64,000 nt of DNA from Roseovarius nitratireducens (GCF_002925845.1 NZ_PDNI01000015.1:1-64000); one strand, 5' to 3'; shown: positions 8,547 to 19,352, numbered from the stretch's first letter. The notes: generated by a model from the sequence alone, not told the origin. Numbers and translations are program-made.

Positions 8547-9779
8547 ATGTGGAGCAGAACCCTCGATCATCTATTGACTCATCTGTTCCGCCAAGGACGG
8601 CTGCGTGTGACGTTTCCTGACGGCACGACACGCAGCTACGGGCCGGGAAACGGACCGGAATGCGCGGTGGCGCTGCATCATCCGGCCTTGCCGCGGCGGA
8701 TCGTGCTATCACCCGACATGGGCGTGGGCGAGGGCTATATGGACGGCACGTTCACCATCGAGGATGACGATGTCTTTGGCTTCCTGAGCCTCGCAATCCA
8801 GAACATCGCGGCGCAGGGGCAGCCGTGGTTCCGCCGCCCGCTGGAGGCGTTGCGCCGGGTCAAGCGGCGGTTTGATCAGTCCAACCCGGTGGCGCGGTCG
8901 CGCGCCAACGTGGCGCATCATTACGACCTGTCGGGCGAGCTCTACGATCTCTTTCTCGACGAGGACCGCAATTACTCCTGCGCCTATTTCGCCCACGAGG
9001 GCATGACCCTGGAAGAGGCGCAGGAGGCCAAGAAACAGCATATCGCGCGCAAGCTCTTGATCGAGCCGGGGATGCGGGTGCTGGATATCGGCTGTGGCTG
9101 GGGTGGCATGGGGATCACGCTGGCGCGCGATTTCGGGGCGGAGGTCGTGGGAGTCACGCTGTCGCGGGAACAGCACGAAATGGCCAATGCCCGCGCCGCC
9201 AGGGCGGGGCTGTCGGACAAGGTGCGGTTCGAGTTGATGGATTACCGCGACGTGCAGGGAAAGTTCGACCGGATCGTGTCGATCGGCATGTTCGAGCACG
9301 TGGGCGCGCCGCAATACGACGCCTATTTCAGCTCCGTGACCCGGCTATTGAAACCGGAGGGGATCGCGCTGATCCACACGATCGGGCGCGCGGGGCCGCC
9401 GGGGACAACGAGCCCGTGGATACTGAAATACATCTTTCCCGGCGGCTATTGCCCGGCCATGTCCGAGGCGATGGCGGCGGTGGAGCGGCAGGGCCTCGTG
9501 ACCACCGACGTGGAGGTGTGGCGCCTGCATTATGCCGAAACACTGAAGGAATGGCGCAAGCGGTTCGAGGCCAATATCGACCGCGTCCGCGCGCTCTATG
9601 ACGAGCGGTTCTGCCGCATGTGGCGCTACTATCTGATCGCCAGCGAGCTGACCTTTCGGCTCAACAACCAGGTGGTGTTCCAGTTCCAGATGAGCCCGAA
9701 GCAGGACGCGGTGCCGCTGACGCGCGACTATCTCTATCGCGAAGAGGCCGACAGCGAGGGGCGCGGGGCGGCGGCGTGA
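8547..9779 (+). CDS. cfa: Cyclopropane-fatty-acyl-phospholipid synthase family protein
   Basis: This 410-residue SAM-dependent enzyme belongs to the CFA synthase family, which adds a methylene bridge to cis double bonds of membrane phospholipid acyl chains (some alphaproteobacterial members do related lipid methylations). The start ATG follows GGAGG by six bases. It has an N-terminal lipid-binding-type domain (to about 110), then the segment RANVAHHYDLSGELYDLFLD, the SAM-binding loop VLDIGCGWGGMGITLARD (from about 178), VTLSREQHEMANARA, and DRIVSIGMFEHVGAPQYDAYF, followed by the C-terminal GYCPAMSEAM region. All fit the family. It is convergent with pabB, whose stop lies five bases away. Confidence 0.92.
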   Translation: MWSRTLDHLLTHLFRQGRLRVTFPDGTTRSYGPGNGPECAVALHHPALPRRIVLSPDMGVGEGYMDGTFTIEDDDVFGFLSLAIQNIAAQGQPWFRRPLEALRRVKRRFDQSNPVARSRANVAHHYDLSGELYDLFLDEDRNYSCAYFAHEGMTLEEAQEAKKQHIARKLLIEPGMRVLDIGCGWGGMGITLARDFGAEVVGVTLSREQHEMANARAARAGLSDKVRFELMDYRDVQGKFDRIVSIGMFEHVGAPQYDAYFSSVTRLLKPEGIALIHTIGRAGPPGTTSPWILKYIFPGGYCPAMSEAMAAVERQGLVTTDVEVWRLHYAETLKEWRKRFEANIDRVRALYDERFCRMWRYYLIASELTFRLNNQVVFQFQMSPKQDAVPLTRDYLYREEADSEGRGAAA

Positions 9780-9783
9780 GGTA

Positions 9784-10911
9784 TCAGACCGGCGCCGGGG
9801 CGAGGGCGCGGGCAAAGCGCGCCTTCCATAGCGCCTCTTCGTATTCGCCGTCGGCCGTGCTGTCGTAAACGACGCCGCCGCCAACGCCGAGCCGGGCGTG
9901 CCCCCCCTCCACCATCAGCGTGCGGATGGCGACGTTGAACTCGGCCCGACCGTCGGGGGCGGCCCAGCCGATAGTGCCGCAGTAGATGTCGCGCGGGGCC
10001 GGTTCCAGATCGGCGAGGATTTCCATTGCGCGGATCTTGGGTGCGCCGGTGATCGAGCCGCAAGGGAACAGCGCGCGCAGGATGTCCGAGAGCGTGGTGC
10101 CGGGGGCGAGGTCGGCGGCGACGAGCGAGGTCATCTGGTGCACGGTCTCGTAGGTCTCTATCGAGAAGAGCGCGGGCACGCGCACCGATCCCGGCACGCT
10201 CACGCGGGAGATATCGTTGCGCAGCAGGTCCACGATCATCAGGTTCTCGGCACGGTTCTTTTCGTCCGATTGCAGGAAGTAGCGGCGGCGCGCGTCCTCG
10301 GCGGGATCATCGCTGCGCGGCTGGGTGCCCTTCATCGGGCGCGTCTCGATGGTGCCCTCGGCATCGGTGCGGAAGAACAGTTCCGGCGAGCGCGACAGGA
10401 TCGCGGGCAGGCCCTCGGCCTCGATCAGCGCGCCGAAACGCACCGGCTGCACCGCGCGGAGCGCGGCATAAAGCGCCTGTGGCGTGCCCGAAGCCTCGAG
10501 GCTTAGCGGGAAGGTAAGATTGGCCTGGTAGATATCGCCCGCGCCGATAAGCCCGTGCACCGCATCAAAAGCGCGGGCGTAGCGGCGCGCATCCCATTCG
10601 GGGCGGACCGGGCCGAGCCGCGCCGGGCCGGGATCGAGCGGCCCGGCCCCCTGCGGCGCGGCATAGGCCCCGAATTGCAGGAGCGGCAGGCGGCGGTGGG
10701 CGGGCATGAGCGGCGCGAGCCGCGGCTCGAGCGCGTAGCCAAGCTCGTAGCTGGCAAAGCCCGCGAGCCAGTACCCGTCGGTGCGCGCCTCGTCGAGCGC
10801 GGCGAGCGCGGCGGGCACCTCGTCTGACGCGTGCGCCACGATCAGCCGGTCGGCCTGCGCAAAGACGCAGGGCCCGTCCGCTGGCCCGTGATCGAAACGA
10901 ATCTGCACCAT
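9784..10911 (-). CDS. pabB: Aminodeoxychorismate synthase component I
   Basis: A 375-residue chorismate-binding enzyme that makes 4-amino-4-deoxychorismate for p-aminobenzoate and folate. The C-terminal catalytic half carries the family signatures: GDIYQANLTFPL, TRPMKGTQPRSDDPAED, ENLMIVDLLRNDISRV, MTSLVAADL and GSITGAPKIRAMEI. The start MVQIRFDHG at 10911 has AAGGGG just upstream; the longer frame is discarded. No pabA or pabC neighbour is visible, so the glutaminase and lyase partners must be elsewhere. The length is that of the short PabB type rather than anthranilate synthase TrpE. Confidence 0.9.
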   Translation of the reverse strand: MVQIRFDHGPADGPCVFAQADRLIVAHASDEVPAALAALDEARTDGYWLAGFASYELGYALEPRLAPLMPAHRRLPLLQFGAYAAPQGAGPLDPGPARLGPVRPEWDARRYARAFDAVHGLIGAGDIYQANLTFPLSLEASGTPQALYAALRAVQPVRFGALIEAEGLPAILSRSPELFFRTDAEGTIETRPMKGTQPRSDDPAEDARRRYFLQSDEKNRAENLMIVDLLRNDISRVSVPGSVRVPALFSIETYETVHQMTSLVAADLAPGTTLSDILRALFPCGSITGAPKIRAMEILADLEPAPRDIYCGTIGWAAPDGRAEFNVAIRTLMVEGGHARLGVGGGVVYDSTADGEYEEALWKARFARALAPAPV

Positions 10912-11074
10912 GCACCCCTTGCGCTGATGGACCGAAATTAGGGCGTGAGGCGGCGAATGACACCCACAAAAGCGCCGCCTCGCAGTGGTTTTGCGCAAGG
11001 CCCCCGCGCGCTTGACAGGCGGGGGCACGGCGGGCGAGCGTCGTGGTGAGGGAATTTACAGAAGGGCATTGGCG

Positions 11075-11590
11075 ATGATCCGGGGCATTGCGGGGGTCGG
11101 GACGCTGTGCCTGTGCGCGGCGATGGCGTCGGCCGGGCCGGTGTCGATCGGCTTCGAGGGGGTGCCGGAAGGCGTGGCGCCGCCCGAGATGGCCGAGGAC
11201 GGATACCGCATCGTTACCCGTGACGCGATGATTTCCGGGCCCGGCAAGTCCGGCGACGGCAGTGACGGGCCGAACGAGATCGAGGGCGCGATGGGCGGAC
11301 GCGGGGCCATCGCGATCCTGCGCGATGGGCCTTTCACCTTCGTCTCGCTCGACTGGCAGGCCGAGAGCGGCGTGCCGGAGGTGGTGGCCGAGGGGTATCT
11401 CGGGCCGCGGCTCGTGGCGCGCGAGCGGTTTGCCGCGCGTGGGGCAAGGTTTGTCACCTTTGCCGCCGGGGCGCTGAAAGGGCGGGTGATCGACCGGCTG
11501 ATCCTCTATCCGCAACGCGACGGGCGGGGCATGGGTGCGCTTGACCGGGTGATCCTCGACGATGCGCCGGGCCACGCCCCCGCGTCCTGA
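11075..11590 (+). CDS. Secreted hypothetical protein
   Basis: A 171-residue protein with a clear Sec signal peptide ([20 protein letters not shown], cleavage expected before GPVS). The mature part reads like a beta-rich fold: [20 protein letters not shown], then alternating strands ending [26 protein letters not shown]. That resembles bacterial secreted domains that start with a 'fdFe' strand and end in an 'ALDDV' strand; the family is not certain. The start at 11075 is chosen because it gives the signal peptide directly; the upstream in-frame codons do not look coding. It is encoded between pabB and carB with no obvious functional link. Confidence 0.65.
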   Translation: MIRGIAGVGTLCLCAAMASAGPVSIGFEGVPEGVAPPEMAEDGYRIVTRDAMISGPGKSGDGSDGPNEIEGAMGGRGAIAILRDGPFTFVSLDWQAESGVPEVVAEGYLGPRLVARERFAARGARFVTFAAGALKGRVIDRLILYPQRDGRGMGALDRVILDDAPGHAPAS

Positions 11591-11611
11591 CCGGCGTGCC
11601 GGTGATGCCCC

Positions 11612-11639
11612 TTGCACACGGGCGGGTGATGGATATAAC
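11612..11639 (+). promoter_or_regulatory. Putative sigma70-type promoter of carB
   Basis: TTGCAC and TATAAC are 16 bases apart, 60 bases before the carB ATG. Found by eye. Confidence 0.5.
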
Positions 11640-11699
11640 CCCACCAATTTGCGCGCGGGCAGAGACCGCGCGCAGCCACCAAGCTGCCCGGGGACCGAC

Positions 11700-14600
11700 A
11701 TGCCGAAAAGAACCGATATCTCGTCCATCATGATTATCGGCGCGGGGCCCATCATCATCGGACAGGCCTGCGAATTCGACTATTCCGGGGCGCAGGCCTG
11801 CAAGGCGCTGCGCGAAGAGGGTTATCGCGTCATCCTCGTGAATTCCAACCCGGCGACGATCATGACCGATCCCGGCCTCGCCGATGCCACCTATATCGAA
11901 CCGATCACGCCAGAGGTGGTCGCCCGCATCATCGAGAAGGAGCGGCCCGACGCGCTCTTGCCGACGATGGGGGGGCAGACCGGGCTTAACACAGCATTGG
12001 CCGTGGCCGATATGGGCGTGCTGGAGAAGTTCGGCGTGGAACTGATCGGCGCGAACCGGCAGGCCATCGAGATGGCGGAGGATCGCAAGCTCTTTCGCGA
12101 GGCGATGGACCGGCTGGGGATCGAGAACCCGAAAGCCACCATCGCCAACAACATGGACGAGTGCATGGCGGCAATAGATTTCGTGGGCCTGCCCGCGATC
12201 ATCCGCCCCGCCTACACGCTGGGCGGCACCGGCGGCGGCGTGGCCTATAACCGCGACGATTACATCCATTACTGCAAATCCGGCCTCGATGCCTCGCCGG
12301 TCAGCCAGATCCTGATCGACGAGAGCCTGCTGGGCTGGAAGGAATACGAGATGGAGGTGGTCCGCGACAAGGCGGACAACGCGATCATCGTCTGTTCCAT
12401 CGAAAACGTCGATCCGATGGGCGTGCACACGGGCGATTCGATCACCGTGGCGCCGGCGCTGACGCTGACGGACAAGGAATACCAGATCATGCGCAACGGC
12501 AGTATTGCCGTGCTGCGCGAGATCGGGGTGGAGACCGGCGGCTCGAACGTGCAGTGGGCGGTCAACCCCGAGGACGGGCGCATGGTGGTGATCGAGATGA
12601 ACCCGCGCGTGAGCCGCTCCTCGGCGCTGGCCTCCAAGGCCACCGGTTTCCCGATTGCCAAGATCGCGGCCAAGCTGGCGGTGGGCTATACGCTCGATGA
12701 GTTGGACAATGACATCACCAAGGTGACGCCTGCCAGTTTCGAGCCGTCCATCGACTATGTCGTGACGAAAATCCCGCGCTTTGCCTTTGAGAAATTCCCT
12801 GGCAGCCAGCCCCACCTCACCACCGCGATGAAATCGGTGGGCGAGGCGATGGCGATTGGCCGGACGATCCACGAGAGCCTGCAAAAGGCGCTCGCCTCGA
12901 TGGAGACGGGGCTGTCGGGCTTTGACGAGGTCGAGATACCGGGTCTGGCCGACCTCGGGCCGGACGGCGCGCCCGACAAGGCGGCAATCACCCGCGCGCT
13001 GTCGGTGGCCACGCCCGACCGGATGCGCACCATCGCGCAGGCGATGCGACACGGCCTGACGGATGACGAGATCCACGCCGCTACCGCCTTTGATCCCTGG
13101 TTCCTCGCCCGCATCCGCGAAATCGTCGAAGCCGAGGAGCGCGTGCGCCGCGACGGCCTGCCGGTGACCGAGGACGGCCTGCGCCGCCTGAAGATGATGG
13201 GCTTTACCGATGCGCGGCTGGCCGCGCTGACGGGCCGCGACGAGGGTCAGGTGCGCCGCGCGCGCGTCAATCTGGGCGTTCACGCGGTGTTCAAGCGGAT
13301 CGACACCTGCGCCGCCGAGTTCGAGGCGCAGACGCCCTACATGTATTCCACCTACGAGGCCCCGATGATGGGCGAGGTGGAATGCGAGGCGCGCCCCTCG
13401 GAGGCGAAAAAGGTCGTCATCCTAGGCGGCGGTCCGAACCGGATCGGCCAGGGGATCGAGTTCGACTATTGCTGCTGTCATGCGTGTTTCGCGCTCTCGG
13501 ACGCGGGCTATGAGACGATCATGATCAACTGCAACCCCGAGACGGTCAGCACCGATTATGACACCTCTGACCGGCTATATTTCGAGCCGCTGACGTTTGA
13601 GCACGTGATGGAAATCCTGCGCGTCGAGCAGGAGAACGGCACGCTGCACGGGGTGATCGTGCAGTTCGGCGGACAGACGCCGCTGAAGCTCTCGCGCGGG
13701 CTGGAGGCCGAGGGCATCCCGATCCTCGGCACTACGCCCGACGCGATTGATCTGGCAGAGGATCGCGAGCGGTTCCAGGACCTGGTGATCCGGCTGGGCC
13801 TCAAGCAGCCGCAGAACGGCATCGCAAGCACCGACGCGCAGGCGCTGGAGATCGCCGAGAGCATCGGCTTTCCGCTCGTGATCCGGCCCTCCTATGTGCT
13901 GGGTGGGCGCGCGATGGAGATCGTCCGCGACATGGCCCATCTGGAACGCTACATCGCCGAGGCGGTGGTCGTCTCGGGCGACAGCCCGGTGCTGCTCGAC
14001 GGTTATCTGTCGGGGGCGATCGAATGCGACGTGGACGCGCTCTGCGATGGCAAGTCCGTGCATGTCGCGGGCATCATGCAGCATATCGAGGAGGCGGGCG
14101 TGCATTCGGGCGATTCAGCCTGCTCGCTGCCGCCCTACTCGCTCGAACCCGAGATCATCGCCGAGATCAAGCGCCAGACCGAGGCGCTGGCGCGCGCGCT
14201 GCACGTGGTGGGGCTGATGAACGTGCAATTCGCGGTCAAGGGCAAGGATATCTACCTCATCGAGGTGAACCCGCGCGCAAGCCGCACCGTGCCCTTTGTC
14301 GCCAAGGCCACCGACAGCGCCATCGCGGCCATCGCCGCGCGGCTGATGGCGGGCGAGCCGATGGACGCCTTCCCGGTGCGCGGCCCCTACCCCGATGGCG
14401 CGACGCCCGGCAGCCTGCCGATGGCCGACCAGATGACGCTGGCGGACCCGGACATGCCTTGGTTCTCGGTCAAGGAAGCGGTGCTTCCCTTCGCGCGCTT
14501 TCCGGGGGTCGATACCATCCTCGGGCCGGAAATGCGCTCGACCGGCGAGGTGATGGGTTGGGACGTGTCGTTCCCGCGCGCCTTTCTCAAGGCACAGATG

Positions 14601-15026
14601 GGGGCGGGCGTGCACCTGCCCGAGAGCGGGCGGGTGTTCGTGTCGATCAAGGACAGCGACAAGACCCCGCAGCTTGTTGAAACGGCGCAGGTCATGACCG
14701 ATCTGGGATTTACGCTCGTGGCCACGCGCGGCACGGCAGAGTTCCTGACCGGGTCCGGACTCGACTGCGAGGTGGTCAACAAGGTCTACGAGGGCCGGCC
14801 CAACATCGTGGACCTGCTCAAGGACGGCGAAATCGCGCTGGTGATGAACACCACCGAGGGCGCGCAGGCGGTCGAGGACAGCCGGGAAATCCGCTCGGTC
14901 GCGCTCTATGACAAGATCCCCTATTTTACCACGCTCGCCGGATCACACGCGGCGGCGCAGGCGATTCGCGCGCGGCAGGAGGGAGTGCTGGAGGTGATGG
15001 CATTGCAGGGCACGGGCGGGCGCTGA
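11700..15026 (+). CDS. carB: Carbamoyl-phosphate synthase large subunit
   Basis: The 1108-residue ammonia-using subunit of carbamoyl-phosphate synthase supplies arginine and pyrimidine synthesis. The length and layout are standard: [20 protein letters not shown] at the start, a first ATP-grasp half ([21 protein letters not shown]), an oligomerisation domain, a second ATP-grasp half that repeats these motifs ([35 protein letters not shown]), and a C-terminal MGS allosteric domain ([16 protein letters not shown]). The start at 11700 is preceded by GGGG(A)CCGAC; the longer frame is not used. carA is not in the window, as is common in Rhodobacteraceae where the two genes are separate. Confidence 0.97.
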   Translation: MPKRTDISSIMIIGAGPIIIGQACEFDYSGAQACKALREEGYRVILVNSNPATIMTDPGLADATYIEPITPEVVARIIEKERPDALLPTMGGQTGLNTALAVADMGVLEKFGVELIGANRQAIEMAEDRKLFREAMDRLGIENPKATIANNMDECMAAIDFVGLPAIIRPAYTLGGTGGGVAYNRDDYIHYCKSGLDASPVSQILIDESLLGWKEYEMEVVRDKADNAIIVCSIENVDPMGVHTGDSITVAPALTLTDKEYQIMRNGSIAVLREIGVETGGSNVQWAVNPEDGRMVVIEMNPRVSRSSALASKATGFPIAKIAAKLAVGYTLDELDNDITKVTPASFEPSIDYVVTKIPRFAFEKFPGSQPHLTTAMKSVGEAMAIGRTIHESLQKALASMETGLSGFDEVEIPGLADLGPDGAPDKAAITRALSVATPDRMRTIAQAMRHGLTDDEIHAATAFDPWFLARIREIVEAEERVRRDGLPVTEDGLRRLKMMGFTDARLAALTGRDEGQVRRARVNLGVHAVFKRIDTCAAEFEAQTPYMYSTYEAPMMGEVECEARPSEAKKVVILGGGPNRIGQGIEFDYCCCHACFALSDAGYETIMINCNPETVSTDYDTSDRLYFEPLTFEHVMEILRVEQENGTLHGVIVQFGGQTPLKLSRGLEAEGIPILGTTPDAIDLAEDRERFQDLVIRLGLKQPQNGIASTDAQALEIAESIGFPLVIRPSYVLGGRAMEIVRDMAHLERYIAEAVVVSGDSPVLLDGYLSGAIECDVDALCDGKSVHVAGIMQHIEEAGVHSGDSACSLPPYSLEPEIIAEIKRQTEALARALHVVGLMNVQFAVKGKDIYLIEVNPRASRTVPFVAKATDSAIAAIAARLMAGEPMDAFPVRGPYPDGATPGSLPMADQMTLADPDMPWFSVKEAVLPFARFPGVDTILGPEMRSTGEVMGWDVSFPRAFLKAQMGAGVHLPESGRVFVSIKDSDKTPQLVETAQVMTDLGFTLVATRGTAEFLTGSGLDCEVVNKVYEGRPNIVDLLKDGEIALVMNTTEGAQAVEDSREIRSVALYDKIPYFTTLAGSHAAAQAIRARQEGVLEVMALQGTGGR

Positions 15027-15253
15027 GAGGGCGGGCTCCGACCTCTTCGCCATACGACCGGCCTGTCATCCAAGTCGCTTTCGCGCCACATCCCTTCGAT
15101 TTCGCTCGGTATGCCGAAAACGCCGGGGGGACATTCCGCGAATGCATGGATTTTCGTCGCAATCGTCATTGCGCCGCCAGGATTTATCCCTATTTGGCGG
15201 GTGTAAGCGACGCACCGCTTGCAGGATTCACTCTAACGCCAAGGAGGCAAGAC

Positions 15254-15373
15254 ATGACCCGCGACGAGCTGAACCGCGAACTGCGTATGCACTCTGCCTC
15301 CTGGCAGGCCGTCCTGATCGTATATGGCGCGATCGTGGGCACCTTTGTGCTCTCGGCCATGGCGGTTCTCTGA
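15254..15373 (+). CDS. 39-residue single-span membrane protein
   Basis: The ATG lies eight bases after a perfect AAGGAGG. The product begins MTRDELNRELRMHSASW, a short amphipathic cytoplasmic part, and continues with one hydrophobic span (AVLIVYGAIVGTFVLSAMAVL) to the stop. A strong intrinsic terminator follows 33 bases later, so it forms a compact transcription unit of its own. I do not recognise a named family. Small membrane peptides of this type often act as accessory subunits of membrane complexes, but nothing here identifies a partner. The upstream 227 bases back to carB hold no other gene I can support. Confidence 0.72.
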   Translation: MTRDELNRELRMHSASWQAVLIVYGAIVGTFVLSAMAVL

Positions 15374-15406
15374 ACCGCATCAGACGATCGTATCTCGCAG
15401 GATTAC

Positions 15407-15438
15407 GCCGCGAACGGGATCGCCCGTTCGCGGCTTTT
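15407..15438 (+). terminator. Intrinsic terminator after the small membrane protein gene
   Basis: A perfect 12-bp GC-rich stem (15407-15418 with 15423-15434) with the four-base loop ATCG is followed by TTTT. It may also serve the ABC operon that ends at 15446 on the other strand. Confidence 0.85.
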
Positions 15439-15445
15439 ATCCATG

Positions 15446-17140
15446 TCAGGCCGACGCGCCCGTGACCTTGGGATCGTTCGGGTCGATCTTGGCGGATGCC
15501 GCATCGCCCACGTTGTCCACCCCGCGCTCTTCGAGCAGCGTGGTGAGCCAGTCGGGGTCCATCTCCGGCACCGAACTGAGCAGCAGGTCGGTATAGGGAT
15601 GGTGCGGGGGCGTGAACATCTCGTCCTTGGGCCCCTGCTCGACCACCTTGCCGTGCTGCATCACCACCACCTCGTCGGCGATCGAGCGCACGGTGGCGAG
15701 ATCGTGGGTGATGAACATGTAGGCGAGGTTCAGCTCGTTCTGGAGCCGGTCCAGCAGCCGCAGGATGCCCTCGGCCACGAGCTGATCGAGCGCCGATGTC
15801 ACCTCGTCGCAGACGATGAAGGTTGGCTCGGCCGCGAGCGCGCGGGCAATGCCGATGCGCTGTTTCTGCCCGCCCGACAATTCCGGCGGGTAGCGGTTGT
15901 AGTACTGCGCCGGTTCAAGCTCGATCAGGTCGAGGAGTTCATCGACCCGGTTCTTGAGCGCCGCCCCCTTGAGGCCGGAATAGAACGCCGCCGGACGCCC
16001 GATGATCTCTGAGATGCGGACCTTGGGATTGAGCGCGGTGTCGGCCATCTGGTAGATCATCTGGCACTGACGCAACTGGTCCTTGGTGCGTTTGCGATAG
16101 TCCGGCGGGAATGGCTCGCCCTTGAACAGCACCTCGCCCTTGGAGGGCGGCAGGAGGCCGGTGATCACCCGCGCGGTGGTGGATTTGCCCGAACCGGATT
16201 CGCCCACCACGGCCACGGTCATACCCTCGTAGATGTCAAAACTCACATCATCGAGCACTTTCTCGCCGCCGGTATAGGACGCATCCACGTTCCTGACCGA
16301 GATGAGCGGCGGCGTGCCGTCGGTGGGCCGGTGGCGCTGCGGACTCTTGAAACCGCGCACCGCCCAGAGCGACTTGGTATAGTCCTCTTGCGGGTTCTCG
16401 AGCATCTCGCGGGTGGGGGCCTCTTCGACCTCTTCGCCCTTGAGCAGCACCTTGATCGTGTCGGCCATCTGCGCCACCACCGCGAGATCGTGGGTGATGT
16501 AGATCGCCGCGGTGTTGAACTCGTCCACGATGTCGCGAATGGCCGAAAGCACCTCGATCTGCGTGGTCACGTCGAGCGCCGTGGTCGGCTCGTCGAAGAT
16601 AATGAGATCGGGACGGCAGGACATGGCCATCGCGGTCATCGCCCGCTGCAACTGCCCGCCCGAGACCTGGTGCGGGTAGCGAAAGCCGATCTCCTGCGGA
16701 TTCGGCAGCCGGAGCTTTTCGTAAAGCTCCATCGCGTCCTCCTGCGCCTCCATCCGCTTTTTCAGACGGTATTGCAGGGGGGCCTCGGTGTGCTGGTCGA
16801 TCAGCTTGTGCGCCGGGTTGAAAGAGGCTGCCGCCGACTGCGCCACGTAAGCGATTCGCGATCCCCTGAGCGCGCGCTTGTCGGACTCGCTCGCCGTGGT
16901 CAGCTCCATCCCGTCGAACTCGATGGTGCTGTCGACGATGCGGGTGCCGTCACGGGCATAACCCATGCAGGCGGCACCAATGGTCGATTTCCCGGCCCCC
17001 GACTCGCCGATGAGCCCCATCACCTCGCCGCGGTGGAGCGTGAGGTCCACCCCCTTGATGATATCGACCCAAGTTTCATCCGAGTAGCCCTGAATCTTCA
17101 GGTCGCGGATCTTGAGCAGAACGTCTTTCTTCTTGGTCAT
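15446..17140 (-). CDS. Oligopeptide-type ABC transporter, fused double ATPase
   Basis: A 564-residue cytoplasmic protein with two complete ABC ATPase domains in tandem, equivalent to fused DppD-DppF/OppD-OppF. First half: Walker [14 protein letters not shown], signature VSGGQLQRA, Walker [13 protein letters not shown]. Second half: Walker [14 protein letters not shown], signature [15 protein letters not shown], Walker [13 protein letters not shown]. The oligopeptide-type C-terminal extension follows ([16 protein letters not shown]). It powers import by the two permeases encoded immediately upstream. It starts four bases after the preceding permease gene, so the genes are in one operon. The substrate could be peptides or other compounds handled by this family. 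Confidence 0.93.
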   Translation of the reverse strand: MTKKKDVLLKIRDLKIQGYSDETWVDIIKGVDLTLHRGEVMGLIGESGAGKSTIGAACMGYARDGTRIVDSTIEFDGMELTTASESDKRALRGSRIAYVAQSAAASFNPAHKLIDQHTEAPLQYRLKKRMEAQEDAMELYEKLRLPNPQEIGFRYPHQVSGGQLQRAMTAMAMSCRPDLIIFDEPTTALDVTTQIEVLSAIRDIVDEFNTAAIYITHDLAVVAQMADTIKVLLKGEEVEEAPTREMLENPQEDYTKSLWAVRGFKSPQRHRPTDGTPPLISVRNVDASYTGGEKVLDDVSFDIYEGMTVAVVGESGSGKSTTARVITGLLPPSKGEVLFKGEPFPPDYRKRTKDQLRQCQMIYQMADTALNPKVRISEIIGRPAAFYSGLKGAALKNRVDELLDLIELEPAQYYNRYPPELSGGQKQRIGIARALAAEPTFIVCDEVTSALDQLVAEGILRLLDRLQNELNLAYMFITHDLATVRSIADEVVVMQHGKVVEQGPKDEMFTPPHHPYTDLLLSSVPEMDPDWLTTLLEERGVDNVGDAASAKIDPNDPKVTGASA

Positions 17141-17144
17141 CGGT

Positions 17145-18383
17145 TCACACCTTCAGGCCAGAGGAGCGGTAGAGCATCCAGTCCACCACGAAATTTACGG
17201 CGACGGTCAGAAGCGCGATCGCCGCAGCCGGAATGAGCGGGGTCAGCTCGCCAAACGAGATCAGCGTCGCGTTCTCGCGCACCATCGAGCCCCAGTCCGC
17301 GGTCGGCGGCTGAATGCCGAGGCCGAGGAACGAGAGACCGGCAATGAGCAGGAACACGAAGCAGAACTCCAGCCCGAATTCCGCCACCAGAGGCGCCGTG
17401 GAATTGGGCAGGATTTCCCGCCGGATGAGATACCACTTGCGTTCGCCGCGCAGCTTGGCCGCCTCGATATAGTCCATGACGACCACGTTGCCCGCGACCG
17501 CCCGGGTAAGGCGGAAGACGCGCGGGCTGTAGATCACCGCGACGACCAGAACGAGGATTACCTCCGAGGGGTTGAAGATGGTCAGCATGAAGCCCGCGAA
17601 CACCGTGGCAAAGCCCGCCATGACGGCGAGGCCGATGAGCCAGCCGATGATGCTGCTCTCCGAGATCGCCGCGACCATCAGCACCCCGACAACCGCCGCA
17701 AAGCCCACGAGAAGCCAGAAGCTCGTCGTGTTGTTGGCCAGGTCGCCGCCGAAGATCGACAGCATCAGCAGCGCGAAGATGAGCGACGGGATCGACATGA
17801 TGACATCGGACATCCGCCCGAGGAACTGATCGAACAGGCCCCCCGTCGTCGCCGCCAGAAGCCCCGCGAGCGCGCCGAGGAAGAATGCGAGGACCGTGCC
17901 CGCAAGCGCCAGCGCCACGGTGTTGCGCGCGCCGTAGATGATGCGGCTGAACATGTCGCGGCCCAACTGATCGGCCCCGAGGAGCATGGTGTCATCCGCG
18001 GGCGCAAAGGCCGACGTGATCACCTGCGCCTCGCCGAAGGGTGCGATGATGGGTGCGAAGATGCCCGCCACCGCGTAGGTGAAGATCACGAACATCCCGA
18101 AGCCCGCGGTCAACGGCGCGGTGCGCAACTCCTTGGCCATGTTGACCGAGGAGATGGCCACGAGAAACTCGCGGAACCCGTAGGACACCATCGCGGCCAT
18201 CGCCAGCAGCCCCGCCGAGACCGCCACGAACTTGAGCGCCGGAACACCGCCGACGATGCCCAGCACGAACGAGACGAGCGTGAGCGAGAACAGCAGAAGG
18301 AAGGCCGAACGCTTGTTGAAATACGCCGCCAGGCAGGATGCGCCCAGAAGCAGGGTGTAGTAGATTATGACGAAAACACTCAT
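17145..18383 (-). CDS. ABC transporter permease, DppC-type with extra membrane segments
   Basis: A 412-residue inner-membrane permease, about 110 residues longer than usual for DppC/OppC. The core is recognisable (TAPLTAGFGMFVIFTYAVAG, HLGADQLGRDMFSRIIYG-like motif, the EAA loop YIEAAKLRGERKWYLIRRE and ILPNSTAPLVAEFGLEF). There are two additions. The N-terminus has about four hydrophobic segments before the normal start of the family, and the segment between SIPSLIFALLMLSIFGGDL and VFRLTRAVAG carries roughly 70 extra residues with further hydrophobic stretches. It pairs with the permease encoded just upstream. Confidence 0.9.
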   Translation of the reverse strand: MSVFVIIYYTLLLGASCLAAYFNKRSAFLLLFSLTLVSFVLGIVGGVPALKFVAVSAGLLAMAAMVSYGFREFLVAISSVNMAKELRTAPLTAGFGMFVIFTYAVAGIFAPIIAPFGEAQVITSAFAPADDTMLLGADQLGRDMFSRIIYGARNTVALALAGTVLAFFLGALAGLLAATTGGLFDQFLGRMSDVIMSIPSLIFALLMLSIFGGDLANNTTSFWLLVGFAAVVGVLMVAAISESSIIGWLIGLAVMAGFATVFAGFMLTIFNPSEVILVLVVAVIYSPRVFRLTRAVAGNVVVMDYIEAAKLRGERKWYLIRREILPNSTAPLVAEFGLEFCFVFLLIAGLSFLGLGIQPPTADWGSMVRENATLISFGELTPLIPAAAIALLTVAVNFVVDWMLYRSSGLKV

Positions 18384-18395
18384 GTCCCTGCCCCC

Positions 18396-19352
18396 TTATT
18401 TCGGATGCCGCAGACGCGGGTTGGTGAGGATCGCGCCCACATCGGCTGCCAGGTTGAGCAGAATGAAGGTCGCGGCGAAGATCAGGCAGCAGGCCTGAAC
18501 CACCGGGAAATCACGCTTGGAGACCGCGTCCACCAGCGCCTGTCCGATGCCGGGATAGACGAACACCACCTCGACCAGCACCACGCCGGTGATGAGGTAG
18601 GCGAGGTTGAGCGCGACGACGTTGATGATCGGTGCCCAGGCGTTAGGCAGGGCGTGCTTGACGATCACCTTCCACGGTGGCGTGCCCTTGAGGCGGGCCA
18701 TCTCGATATAGGGCGAGGACAGCAGGTTGATGATCGAGGCGCGTGTCATGCGCATCATGTGCGCCGTCACCACCAGCACCAGCGTCAGCGCCGGCAGGAA
18801 GGTGCGGTGCAGCAACTCGAAGAAATCCATGCCCTCGCGCAGGCTCGCGATGGCGGGGAACATGCCCGTGTTGACCGCGAGATAGAGGATCAGGATGTAG
18901 CCGAGGAAGAACTCGGGGCTCGAGATCGAGGTGAGGGTGGCGACGTTGGCCACGCGGTCAAAGATCGTGTTGCGCAGCAGCGCCACGATGACGCCCAGCA
19001 CGATCGACACCGGCACCGCGATGGCGGCAGCGTAGGTCGCGAGGAACAGCGTGTTGGCGAAACGCTCGCCGATGGTCTCGGTCACACTCTCACCGGTCAC
19101 GATGGAATTACCGAAATCGAACATCACCGCGCCCGAAAGCCACTGTAAGTAGCGCACGATGGCCGGTTGATCGAGGCCCATTTCCTTGCGCAGCGCAGCG
19201 AGGTTCTCGGGCGTCGCGCCCTGCCCCAGCACCGCAGATGCAATATCGCCGGGCAATAGCTCGACCATGAAGAAGATTATCACGGAAATGATCAGTAGTA
19301 TGATCAGTCCCAGACCCAGCCGCTTGGCGACAAGCCCAAGGATGTCCCCCAT
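18396..19352 (-). CDS. ABC transporter permease, DppB-type
   Basis: A 318-residue inner-membrane protein of normal length for DppB/OppB, with six predicted spans. Typical landmarks are MVELLPGDIASAVLGQGATPENLAALRKEMGLDQP near the N-terminus (read as separate conserved pieces LPGDIA and LRKEMGLDQP) and the EAA loop region (MARLKGTPPWKVIVKHALPNAWAPII). It forms the translocation pore with the DppC-type partner. The gene follows the binding-protein gene after a 163-base gap with a strong palindrome, and precedes the next permease by 12 bases. Confidence 0.93.
   Translation of the reverse strand: MGDILGLVAKRLGLGLIILLIISVIIFFMVELLPGDIASAVLGQGATPENLAALRKEMGLDQPAIVRYLQWLSGAVMFDFGNSIVTGESVTETIGERFANTLFLATYAAAIAVPVSIVLGVIVALLRNTIFDRVANVATLTSISSPEFFLGYILILYLAVNTGMFPAIASLREGMDFFELLHRTFLPALTLVLVVTAHMMRMTRASIINLLSSPYIEMARLKGTPPWKVIVKHALPNAWAPIINVVALNLAYLITGVVLVEVVFVYPGIGQALVDAVSKRDFPVVQACCLIFAATFILLNLAADVGAILTNPRLRHPK

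Noticed and set aside
11454-13283. Long minus-strand open frame opposite carB
   Set aside because: It is the complement of a well-conserved carB; the product has no domain and an implausible composition.
17112-19148. Long plus-strand open frame (about 680 codons) across the ABC permease region
   Set aside because: It is rich in Arg/His/Asp/Gln low-complexity sequence typical of the antisense of GC-rich genes, with no recognisable domain, and it lies opposite clearly real genes.
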